A stretch of DNA of 64,000 bases from CAYVIB01 sp964451365 (lineage in GTDB: Bacteria > Pseudomonadota > Gammaproteobacteria > Pseudomonadales > Cellvibrionaceae): contig CAYVIB010000008.1 in assembly GCA_964451365.1 (NCBI GenBank), positions 97,566-161,565 of the forward strand, read 5' to 3'. The notes beneath the pieces are model-generated. The model did not search any database, was not told the origin of the DNA, and saw nothing but the letters and a program-made list of their open reading frames with translations. Position numbers and translations under genes: made by a program. Positions 16,702 to 24,566 of this stretch are shown piece after piece (the first letter of the stretch is position 1; each line of letters begins with the position of its first letter).

Positions 16702-18498
16702 GTGGAAGAGAGAAATCTTGAACTTGGCCTTATTGGCAACTGCTCAATCAGCGCGTTGATTGATACAAAGGGTGAAATTGTCTGGTCCTGTTTTCCCCGC
16801 TTTGATGGCGAACCGATTTTTTGTTCGCTGCTCAAAACGGAAAAAAAAGCAGATCTTATCGGCACCTTTGCCATGGATCTGCTGGATTGTGAACGCAGCG
16901 AGCAATTTTACGAACACAACACTGCGATTCTGGTGACAAGGCTTTTCGATCATGCCGGTAACGGTGTTGAAATCGTGGATTTTTGCCCCCGCTTTCACCA
17001 GTTTGGTCGCATCCATCAGCCGACGACGATTATCCGCAAGGTCACCGCCATTGGCTCGCCCTGTGTGACCGTGCGGGTGCGGCCCTGTTTCGACGACGGC
17101 TCGAAACCGTTCAGAAAGGTACAGGGCAGCAATCATATTCGTTTCGTCGGCGAAAATATTTCCCTGCGGCTTACCACCAATATGTCCGTCACCGCCATTT
17201 CGGATGAAACCCTCACCGTCTTGGGCGAGACCTGCTATTTCATTTTCAGCACCGATGAGTCGGTGCGCGAACCACTGGAACATCTGGCGGAAAGATTCCT
17301 GGCGGAAACCGAGTCCTACTGGCTTGAGTGGGCGCGCTATCTCGCGATTCCGTTTGAATGGCAGGAAGCGGTTATTCGCGCCGCCATTACGCTTAAATTA
17401 AGCGCCTACGAAGATACCGGCGCGATTGTCGCGGCGATGACCACCTCCATCCCCGAAGCGGAAGATACCGAGCGCAACTGGGACTACCGGTTCTGCTGGT
17501 TGCGCGACAGTTATTTCACCATTCAGGCGCTCAACCGCCTCGGGGTGACGCGCACCATGGAGCAATACCTGCAATACCTGGTAAATATTGTCGCCACCAT
17601 GGGTGATGAACCTTTGCAGCCGGTCTTTTGTATCAATGGGAAAAAAGAAATGCCGGAGCGTATTGCAGGCAACCTTCCCGGCTACCGTGGCATGGGGCCG
17701 GTGCGTATCGGCAACGAGGCAGCGTTGCAACTGCAGCACGATGTGTACGGAGCCATCGTTTTATCGGTGACCCAGATGTTTTACGACGAACGCATCCGCC
17801 GGCAGGGCGACGAGGCGTTGTTCCACCTGCTGGAAAAAATCGGCGAGCGCGCATTCGCCAATTTCGATAAACCCGACGCCGGTATCTGGGAACTGCGCGG
17901 CAACAAATATGTACATACTTTCTCCAGCATGATGTGCTGGGCGGCGGTGGCCCGGCTGGGAAAAATCGCCACCAAACTGAACCTGCCGGACCGCGCGAAC
18001 CACTGGACCAGGCGCGCGGAAAAAATTAAAAAGATCGTCGACGAACGCGGATTTAACAAAGAGCTGAACAGTTACACTTCAACCTGGGACGGCGAGGGCA
18101 TGGACGCGAGCCTGCTGCTTGCCTGCGAACTCGGGTTCGTGCGCGGCGATGATCCGCGTTTTCTCGGCACCATTGCCGCGATTGAAAAGCACTTGAAGCC
18201 GGCCGGCAGCCGCTATTTATTTCGCTACGTTACCGACGATGATTTCGGCAAGCCGGAAAATGCCTTCACTATTTGTTCCTTCTGGTACATCGACGCCCTG
18301 GCCCAGGCAGGCAGAAAGGAAGAGGCACGGGAATTGTTTGAAGACTTGCTTTGTTGCAGAAATTCTCTCGGTTTGATGTCCGAGCATATAGAACCGGATA
18401 CCGGTGTGTTGTGGGGTAATTTTCCGCAAACCTATAGCATGGTGGGAATTATCAATAGTGCGCGTATTTTGAGTAAATCCTGGGAGGAAGAATTATGA
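16702..18498 (+). CDS. Glycoside hydrolase family 15 protein (trehalase or glucoamylase-like)
   Basis: A 598-residue cytoplasmic GH15 enzyme. It has an N-terminal beta-sandwich region (LGLIGNCSISALIDTKGEIV), then an (alpha/alpha)6 barrel with NWDYRFCWLRDSYFTIQALN and catalytic-type glutamates in PGYRGMGPVRIGNEA and MSEHIEPDTGVLWGNFPQ. Bacterial members of this subgroup include trehalases and glucan hydrolases. Lying between otsB and otsA, a trehalose- or alpha-glucan-related role is inferred. GTG 16702 follows AGGA by 7 bases. The stop overlaps the otsA start (ATGA). Confidence 0.86.
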   Translation: MEERNLELGLIGNCSISALIDTKGEIVWSCFPRFDGEPIFCSLLKTEKKADLIGTFAMDLLDCERSEQFYEHNTAILVTRLFDHAGNGVEIVDFCPRFHQFGRIHQPTTIIRKVTAIGSPCVTVRVRPCFDDGSKPFRKVQGSNHIRFVGENISLRLTTNMSVTAISDETLTVLGETCYFIFSTDESVREPLEHLAERFLAETESYWLEWARYLAIPFEWQEAVIRAAITLKLSAYEDTGAIVAAMTTSIPEAEDTERNWDYRFCWLRDSYFTIQALNRLGVTRTMEQYLQYLVNIVATMGDEPLQPVFCINGKKEMPERIAGNLPGYRGMGPVRIGNEAALQLQHDVYGAIVLSVTQMFYDERIRRQGDEALFHLLEKIGERAFANFDKPDAGIWELRGNKYVHTFSSMMCWAAVARLGKIATKLNLPDRANHWTRRAEKIKKIVDERGFNKELNSYTSTWDGEGMDASLLLACELGFVRGDDPRFLGTIAAIEKHLKPAGSRYLFRYVTDDDFGKPENAFTICSFWYIDALAQAGRKEEARELFEDLLCCRNSLGLMSEHIEPDTGVLWGNFPQTYSMVGIINSARILSKSWEEEL

Positions 18499-19922
18499 GG
18501 CGCCTGGTCGTTGCATCCAATCGCATTGCCAAACCGGAAGGATCGCGGGATTCCCACGGTGGGCTGGCGGTAGGTGTGTTGGCGGCGTTAAGAGAAACCG
18601 GTGGAATCTGGTTTGGCTGGAACGGCAAAGTGGAAAACCGGGATACCGAAACCGTCAACATCGACAAACAGGGTCCCATCGAATACGCCACCACCAGTTT
18701 AAAACAAAGCGAATACAACTCTTACTACAAAGGTTTTTCGAACAGCGTTTTGTGGCCTTTGTTCCACCAGCGCCCGGAACTGATGAAATACCAGTTGGCG
18801 GATTACCGCGGTTATAAAGCGGTAAACGAAAAGTTTGCCCGCCTGTTGGCGCCGTTACTAAAAAAAGATGACGTTATCTGGATTCATGATTATCACCTGA
18901 TCCCCATGGGCCGGGTGTTGCGCGAAATGGGTGTGACTGCGCCTATCGGTTTTTTCCTGCACACACCCTTTCCCCCGCTCGACTTATTGCGCGCCCTGCC
19001 GCAACACCGCAACGTGTTGATCGATTTAATGCACTACGATCTCGTGGGGTTCCAAACCGAAACCGACGTACGCGGTTTCCGCGAATCCGTTCGCCACAGT
19101 TTGAAAGGCCAGGCCGACGGCAGCGGTGTTTCCCAATTTTCCAACCTTTCCAATGTCTCGGGTGTTTACCAAATCGGTATAGAAACGGAATCCATTCCCG
19201 ATCTGGTGGAACGAGGCAAAAAGTCCCAGGAATACGCTCGCCTGAGGGACAGTCTCGGCGGCCGCAAACTCATTATCGGTGTCGACCGGCTGGACTACAG
19301 CAAAGGTCTCGAACATCGGCTTCAGGCCTATGAAAGACTGCTAAAAAATCGCAAGGATCTGCAACGCAAAATTGTTTACCTGCAAATTACGCCCACCTCG
19401 CGCGGGGATGTGCAGGCTTATGGCGACCTGGCGAACCTGATCGATCGCATCACCGGTCATATCATCGGTGCGTATGCGGATTTTGATTGGATGCCCCTGC
19501 GTTACCTGAACCGGGGATTTCGCCGCAACACCATTCTTTCCATGTACAACCTGGCCAAAGTGGGTTATGTCACGCCTCTGCGCGACGGCATGAACCTGGT
19601 GGCGAAGGAATACGTGGCATCGCAGGACCCGGAAGACCCCGGGGTGCTGGTACTGTCCAAAATGGCGGGCGCCGCCGCCGAACTGGACGCGGGGGTAATT
19701 GTAAACCCGTATGATATCGACAATGTCGCGCGACAGTTGGCCCAGGCGGTGGAAATGCCACTGGATGAGCGCAAGGACCGCTGGCGCAGCATGATTTCGG
19801 TGCTGAGTAAAAACAATATCCACGCCTGGCATGAAAAATTTATTACCAATCTGGTTGCCATCAACAACCTTAAGAAATCCGCTTCGTCAACCGACGAGAA
19901 AAAACTGGAAGTCCAGTTTTAA
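18495..19922 (+). CDS. otsA: Alpha,alpha-trehalose-phosphate synthase
   Basis: A 475-residue GT20 enzyme that transfers glucose from UDP-glucose to glucose 6-phosphate. Diagnostic segments are VVASNRI with SHGGLAVGVLAAL, WIHDYHLIPMGRVLR, RLDYSKGLEHRLQAYE and LRDGMNLVAKEYVA. Length is normal. It is translationally coupled to the GH15 gene through an ATGA overlap, which places synthesis (otsA), dephosphorylation (otsB) and a probable hydrolase in one unit. Confidence 0.94.
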   Translation: MRRLVVASNRIAKPEGSRDSHGGLAVGVLAALRETGGIWFGWNGKVENRDTETVNIDKQGPIEYATTSLKQSEYNSYYKGFSNSVLWPLFHQRPELMKYQLADYRGYKAVNEKFARLLAPLLKKDDVIWIHDYHLIPMGRVLREMGVTAPIGFFLHTPFPPLDLLRALPQHRNVLIDLMHYDLVGFQTETDVRGFRESVRHSLKGQADGSGVSQFSNLSNVSGVYQIGIETESIPDLVERGKKSQEYARLRDSLGGRKLIIGVDRLDYSKGLEHRLQAYERLLKNRKDLQRKIVYLQITPTSRGDVQAYGDLANLIDRITGHIIGAYADFDWMPLRYLNRGFRRNTILSMYNLAKVGYVTPLRDGMNLVAKEYVASQDPEDPGVLVLSKMAGAAAELDAGVIVNPYDIDNVARQLAQAVEMPLDERKDRWRSMISVLSKNNIHAWHEKFITNLVAINNLKKSASSTDEKKLEVQF

Positions 19923-20071
19923 ACCTGGTTTGTAAGAGTTACAACACGGCCGTAACGGGAAAATTCTTTCTCCCCCCTGGCATTGATCATGCAATGAATA
20001 GAAAAATGACTGGTTCCACATCCGGTGGATCCATTCCTGTTAACATATCGCGATTGATCTGGAGGCGTACT

Positions 20072-20581
20072 ATGACGGCAACAACTGTTTTGCAGTCGGA
20101 ACCCAAGGAGTCGGAAGTTGACACCGGTATCGAACGAAATGCGCGGCTCGAACTGGCGGGGCTTCTTTCTGAATCACTGGCTAATACTTATCTTCTTTAT
20201 GTAAAAACGCAAGGCGTTCACTGGAACGTGGTGGGTCCCTTGTTTTACGGTCTGCACAAGCTGACCGAGGAGCAGTATCAGGACCTGGCGGAATCTGTCG
20301 ACGAAATCGCCGAGCGTATTCGCGCGATTGGATTTCCCGCACCGGCCAGTTTTGCCCAATTCCTGAAGCTCGGCAGCATAGAGGAAGAAACCGGTACCCC
20401 CAAAGCGGAAGACATGATTGCCCAGCTCATGGACGGTAACGATATATGCTGCAAAAAATTGCGCAAGGCCGCTCTCGAAGCCGAAAAGCTGGAGGATATA
20501 AAAACCATGGACCTGTTGACGGAGCGGGTGGGCAAGCACGAAGAAAATGCCTGGATGTTGCGCTCCCTGTTGTCCCAGTAA
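20072..20581 (+). CDS. dps: Dps/ferritin-like DNA-protection protein
   Basis: A 169-residue ferritin-like protein. The Dps ferroxidase segment is complete: HWNVVGPLFYGLHKLTEEQY followed by DEIAERIRAIG. It oxidises and stores iron and protects DNA during stress, forming dodecamers. ATG 20072 is chosen because GGAGG lies 6 bases upstream; the open frame extends upstream without a site. It follows otsA by 150 bases in the same direction, which fits a stationary-phase or osmotic stress cluster. Confidence 0.92.
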   Translation: MTATTVLQSEPKESEVDTGIERNARLELAGLLSESLANTYLLYVKTQGVHWNVVGPLFYGLHKLTEEQYQDLAESVDEIAERIRAIGFPAPASFAQFLKLGSIEEETGTPKAEDMIAQLMDGNDICCKKLRKAALEAEKLEDIKTMDLLTERVGKHEENAWMLRSLLSQ

Positions 20582-20708
20582 ACACAAGTCAAAACGAGAC
20601 GTAATTTTCCAGTTCCGGCTTTACGTGAATACCGCGATTACTATCGCGATGCGAGCCTGATTATTATTTGTATAGTACGAGTCGGCAGTTCAGTATGAGA
20701 GCTCAGCC

Positions 20709-22073
20709 ATGAAATTTCAGACAATCAATCCGGCCAACGGCACCGAACTGGAAAATTACGAAACATTCCGATGGGAAGATATAGAAACCCGCCTGACTGC
20801 CGCGCATAACGCGTTCCTGGATTGGCGGGATGACACTATTGACGCACGTGCGAAACTGATGCGGCGGGCTGCGGCTCATTTACGGGAAAGCAAGGACAAT
20901 CTCGCCGCGCTGATTACCCAGGAAATGGGAAAGCCCATTGTGCAGTCGCGCTCGGAAATCGATAAATGCGCCTGGGTATGCGACTTTTACGCGGACCGCA
21001 GTAGTGCCTTTTTAATGGACGAATCGCTACCGACGGAGGCGAAAAAAAGTTACGCCAGTTTTTCTCCCCTGGGCCTTGTCTTCGGCATTATGCCGTGGAA
21101 TTTTCCGTTTTGGCAGGTGTTCCGGTTTGCCGCTCCCACATTAATGGCGGGCAACGGTTGTATCCTAAAGCATGCAACAAATACGACTGCCTGCGCACTG
21201 ATAATTGAAAAAATTTTTCAGGAAAGCGGTTTTCCAGACGGGCTTTTTACCACGCTGCTGGCGGGCCGCGATAATGTCAGTGACATTATTCATCACCGAA
21301 AAATTGCCGCGGTAACACTTACCGGCAGTCCCGGCGCCGGAAAAAGTGTTGCCGCCGCGGCGGGCGCCGCTTTGAAAAAATCCGTTCTGGAACTGGGTGG
21401 TAGCGATGCATACCTGATTCTTGAAGACGCCGATATCGAAACCGCCGCGAAAGCCTGCGCAACCAGTCGGTTAATCAACAGCGGCCAGAGCTGTATTTCC
21501 GCCAAGCGTTTTATTGTGGTGGATTCCGTTCGCCACGAGTTCGAGGACGCGCTGGCAAATCATATGCAAAACGCCCTGCTCGGCGATCCCACCCAGGAGA
21601 CCACCGAGCTCGGCCCACTGGCGCGCGCGGATCTTTGCGAAACCCTGCACGCCCAGGTGGAGCAAAGCCTGGAAAAAGGCGCCCGCTGCCTTGTTGGCGG
21701 CACACCATTACAGGGTCCAGGTTATTTTTATTCACCGACAGTTCTGACAGATGTTACCCCACAATGCGCCGCCTATCGGGAGGAATTGTTCGGTCCGGTC
21801 GCGGCAGTGATTCCTGTGCGGAATGAGAAAACGGCGATAGAGGTGGCCAACGATTCCGTTTATGGACTTGGCTCCGCGGTGTTTACCACCGACACGGAGC
21901 GGGGTGAGCACGTGGCGCGACAGTTGGAAGCCGGCTGCTGTTTTATCAATGACTTTGTTCGCTCCGATCCGCGGCTGCCGTTTGGTGGGGTAAAAGAAAG
22001 TGGCTACGGTCGCGAGCTTTCTCACTACGGAATTAAGGAGTTTGTGAATATCAAGACGGTTTCCGTTAAATAG
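20709..22073 (+). CDS. NAD(P)+-dependent aldehyde dehydrogenase (succinate-semialdehyde type)
   Basis: A 454-residue ALDH-superfamily enzyme. It shows PWNFPFWQVFRFAAPTLMAG, the catalytic Glu in VLELGGSDAYL, the catalytic Cys in INSGQSCISAKRF, and the C-terminal PFGGVKESGYGREL. The pattern resembles the short succinate-semialdehyde dehydrogenases (Sad/GabD-like), which feed the TCA cycle; the exact aldehyde is inferred. ATG 20709 is preceded by a weak site (GAGAGC). It appears to be a single gene. Confidence 0.88.
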   Translation: MKFQTINPANGTELENYETFRWEDIETRLTAAHNAFLDWRDDTIDARAKLMRRAAAHLRESKDNLAALITQEMGKPIVQSRSEIDKCAWVCDFYADRSSAFLMDESLPTEAKKSYASFSPLGLVFGIMPWNFPFWQVFRFAAPTLMAGNGCILKHATNTTACALIIEKIFQESGFPDGLFTTLLAGRDNVSDIIHHRKIAAVTLTGSPGAGKSVAAAAGAALKKSVLELGGSDAYLILEDADIETAAKACATSRLINSGQSCISAKRFIVVDSVRHEFEDALANHMQNALLGDPTQETTELGPLARADLCETLHAQVEQSLEKGARCLVGGTPLQGPGYFYSPTVLTDVTPQCAAYREELFGPVAAVIPVRNEKTAIEVANDSVYGLGSAVFTTDTERGEHVARQLEAGCCFINDFVRSDPRLPFGGVKESGYGRELSHYGIKEFVNIKTVSVK

Positions 22074-22175
22074 CTGGAATGACCAAACCACACTCCTTGC
22101 GTCGGAATGCCGCATCACTAGGTTGGCGGCTTTTCAGGTACAACAGTGACAACCAAATTAGTGTTAGCTTAACGT

Positions 22176-23078
22176 TTATTTCAACGAATTAAGATCCAAC
22201 CAATACTCCTTGCGCTCCAACGGCGTTTCCTTGGAAATATTTGGATTGTCCAGGTAAAAAGCCTTCCGGTTTTTCAGGTTCGATCGATTGATGGCGTCCT
22301 TGATCATCGGGTTACTATAAAAGTATTTATCAAAACTGCCGTCCGCCAGTGCGGCATCAAGCGCATTATGGAGTTGACGCGCAAGTGTCTTGTTCTCCTC
22401 GCTGACGTAAAAATAAAAAGGCATTCTGTAAACCAACACCAGGCTGCTCTCCACCACAAGGTCCAGCTCCGGGTGGGCATGCAATTCCACCCAGGGTTCC
22501 AGTACTCCCCGTGGAAAGCCATCGAACCTCCCGCCTTCCACCATGTGGAACAGGTTTTCGTATTTACTGGTAACGACAACATCAAGGTCGTTGCTTTTCA
22601 ATATTCCCACGTCCGGCCAACCGGCGCCCTGACCAAAAGTAAATTCCTTAAGATCATCAAAAGTCCTTACCTGATCAAACTTCTTCTGCATATCCGGATG
22701 AATAATGAATACCCGGTGGCCGAGAAGCCCTTTGATAATGGGGAAGCGGATTGGATGCAGCAACTGTTCGGATTTTTTATCGGTGGCCAGCCAGAAGACA
22801 TCAACCTTGCCGGATTTTACGTCCTCAACCACACGCGACTGGGTAAACTTCCCTTCCACCACCTCCAGGGTGTATTTCCTGTCCATGTGCTTGAGCGCCA
22901 GTTCCAATACGTCGATAGCGTACTGATCCAGGGGATGGGAACTCTTGGTCACCGTAAGCACGTCGGCGCGCGCGCCCAAAGTGATCATCGTCAGGATGAC
23001 AAAGAATACCCTCACCAACAGGAAAGCATTCCAATGGTTCTTTTTTTTATAAAACGGCTCTGGATTAAAACTCAACAT
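22176..23078 (-). CDS. Periplasmic solute-binding-like protein (SBP family 3 type)
   Basis: A 300-residue protein with a basic N-terminus and a Sec signal (LVRVFFVILTMITLGARA), then a bilobed binding-protein pattern (HPLDQYAIDVLELALKHMDR, EDVKSGKVDVFWLATDKKSE, TFGQGAGWPDVGILKSNDLD). No transporter or sensor gene is adjacent. In Cellvibrionales and Alteromonadales such orphan proteins are common and often lack known ligands, so the ligand is unknown. It is convergent with the aldehyde dehydrogenase. Confidence 0.8.
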   Translation of the reverse strand: MLSFNPEPFYKKKNHWNAFLLVRVFFVILTMITLGARADVLTVTKSSHPLDQYAIDVLELALKHMDRKYTLEVVEGKFTQSRVVEDVKSGKVDVFWLATDKKSEQLLHPIRFPIIKGLLGHRVFIIHPDMQKKFDQVRTFDDLKEFTFGQGAGWPDVGILKSNDLDVVVTSKYENLFHMVEGGRFDGFPRGVLEPWVELHAHPELDLVVESSLVLVYRMPFYFYVSEENKTLARQLHNALDAALADGSFDKYFYSNPMIKDAINRSNLKNRKAFYLDNPNISKETPLERKEYWLDLNSLK

Positions 23079-23160
23079 AATGCCCGGGCAAAATAAAAGG
23101 GATGTTTAGTAACTATAGTGGATGCCGGGAGGTTTTCCTTGTTGATTGGGAGGAAATGCT

Positions 23161-24564
23161 TTAGCCGTTTCTCACCATGGAGGTCAGGTCAAACCATTGG
23201 TCGAACTGCTCTTCCGTGGCGTAGCCCAACTCCACGCTCGCCTCCCGGAGCGTGATTTGCCGGCTGTCGGCCAGTTTGGCCACTTCCGCCGCCCTGTCGT
23301 AGCCGATATGGTTATTGAGGGCGGTTACCAGCATCAGGTTCTGTTGCAGGTTTTTTTCAATGCGCGCAATGTTGGGCTGAATGCCGCCGGCACAGTATTT
23401 GTCGAAAACATCGCAGGCCTGCGCCAACAGGGTGATGCTTTCCAGCACGTTGTGAACGATCACCGGCTTGTACACGTTCAACTGGAAATTGCCCTGGCTG
23501 CCGGCAAGGGCCACGGTGGCATCGTTGCCAAATACCTGGGCACATACCATTGTCATGGCCTCGCTCTGGGTGGGGTTGACCTTGGCGGGCATAATTGATG
23601 AGCCGGGCTCGTTTTGCGGCAACAGCAGTTCGCCGATTCCGCAGTGAGGGCCGCTGGCCAGCCAGCGGATGTCATTGGCGATTTTCATCAGCGCGCCCGC
23701 CAGTGTGCGCAGGCAGGCCGACAGTTCCACCAGCGGGTCGTGCGCCGACAGGGCAAAATATTTGTTATCGGCGGAAGTAAAGGGAATGCCCGTATCCTCC
23801 GCCAGGTAGTGCGCCACCCGCTGCCCAAACCGGGGGTGAGTGTTAAGCCCGGTGCCTACCGCCGTGCCACCGATTGCCAAAGGGTGGATTGCCGTTTTGT
23901 GGGACCGAAGGGTTTCCAGGGCGAAATCCAGTTGCGCCACCCAGGCGGAAATTTCCTGCCCCAGGGTAAGTGGGGCCGCATCCTGCAGATGTGTGCGGCC
24001 GGTTTTTATGACGTCCCGGTACTGCTCTGCTTTTTGTCGCAGGGTATCGCGCAGCCGGCTTACCACCGGCGCCATTTTCTCCAGTTCCTCCGCCACCGCC
24101 ACGTGCATCGCGGTGGGAAAAACGTCGTTGGAGGATTGACCCAGGTTGACGTGATCGTTGGGATGGACGGGGGTTTTGCTGCCACGCTCGCCGCCCAGCA
24201 GCTCAATGGCGCGATTGGAGATCACCTCGTTGGCGTTCATATTGCTGTGGGTGCCGGAGCCGGTCTGGAAGACTACCAGCGGAAAATGGTCATCCAGTTG
24301 TCCCGCGATAACCTCTTCGGCGGCCTGGATCATCGCGCCGGCGAGATTATCCGGCAGGAGCTCCAGTTCCCGGTTGCTCAGGGTCGCCGCTTTCTTGACC
24401 AGGCCCAGCGCGCGAATCATGGATCTCTGCCACTGGAAGCGGGCGCCGCCAATGGGGAAATGCAGCAGCGACCGCTGCGTCTGGGCGCCCCAGTAGCGGT
24501 CCGCCGGCACGTCCACCGTGCCGAGGGAATCCTTCTCCCGGCGGGTATCCGTATCAGGCTCCAT
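23161..24564 (-). CDS. fumC: Class II fumarate hydratase
   Basis: A 467-residue fumarase/aspartase-superfamily enzyme. It has GSGTHSNMNANEV, SSNDVFPTAMH, KTGRTHLQDAAPLTLGQE and the signature GSSIMPAKVNPTQ. It interconverts fumarate and malate in the TCA cycle. ATG 24564 is used because GGGAG lies upstream and it sits 2 bases after the acnA stop. The longer open frame would overlap acnA. The gene is coupled to acnA in a two-gene TCA operon. Confidence 0.93.
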   Translation of the reverse strand: MEPDTDTRREKDSLGTVDVPADRYWGAQTQRSLLHFPIGGARFQWQRSMIRALGLVKKAATLSNRELELLPDNLAGAMIQAAEEVIAGQLDDHFPLVVFQTGSGTHSNMNANEVISNRAIELLGGERGSKTPVHPNDHVNLGQSSNDVFPTAMHVAVAEELEKMAPVVSRLRDTLRQKAEQYRDVIKTGRTHLQDAAPLTLGQEISAWVAQLDFALETLRSHKTAIHPLAIGGTAVGTGLNTHPRFGQRVAHYLAEDTGIPFTSADNKYFALSAHDPLVELSACLRTLAGALMKIANDIRWLASGPHCGIGELLLPQNEPGSSIMPAKVNPTQSEAMTMVCAQVFGNDATVALAGSQGNFQLNVYKPVIVHNVLESITLLAQACDVFDKYCAGGIQPNIARIEKNLQQNLMLVTALNNHIGYDRAAEVAKLADSRQITLREASVELGYATEEQFDQWFDLTSMVRNG

Positions 24565-24566
24565 TA

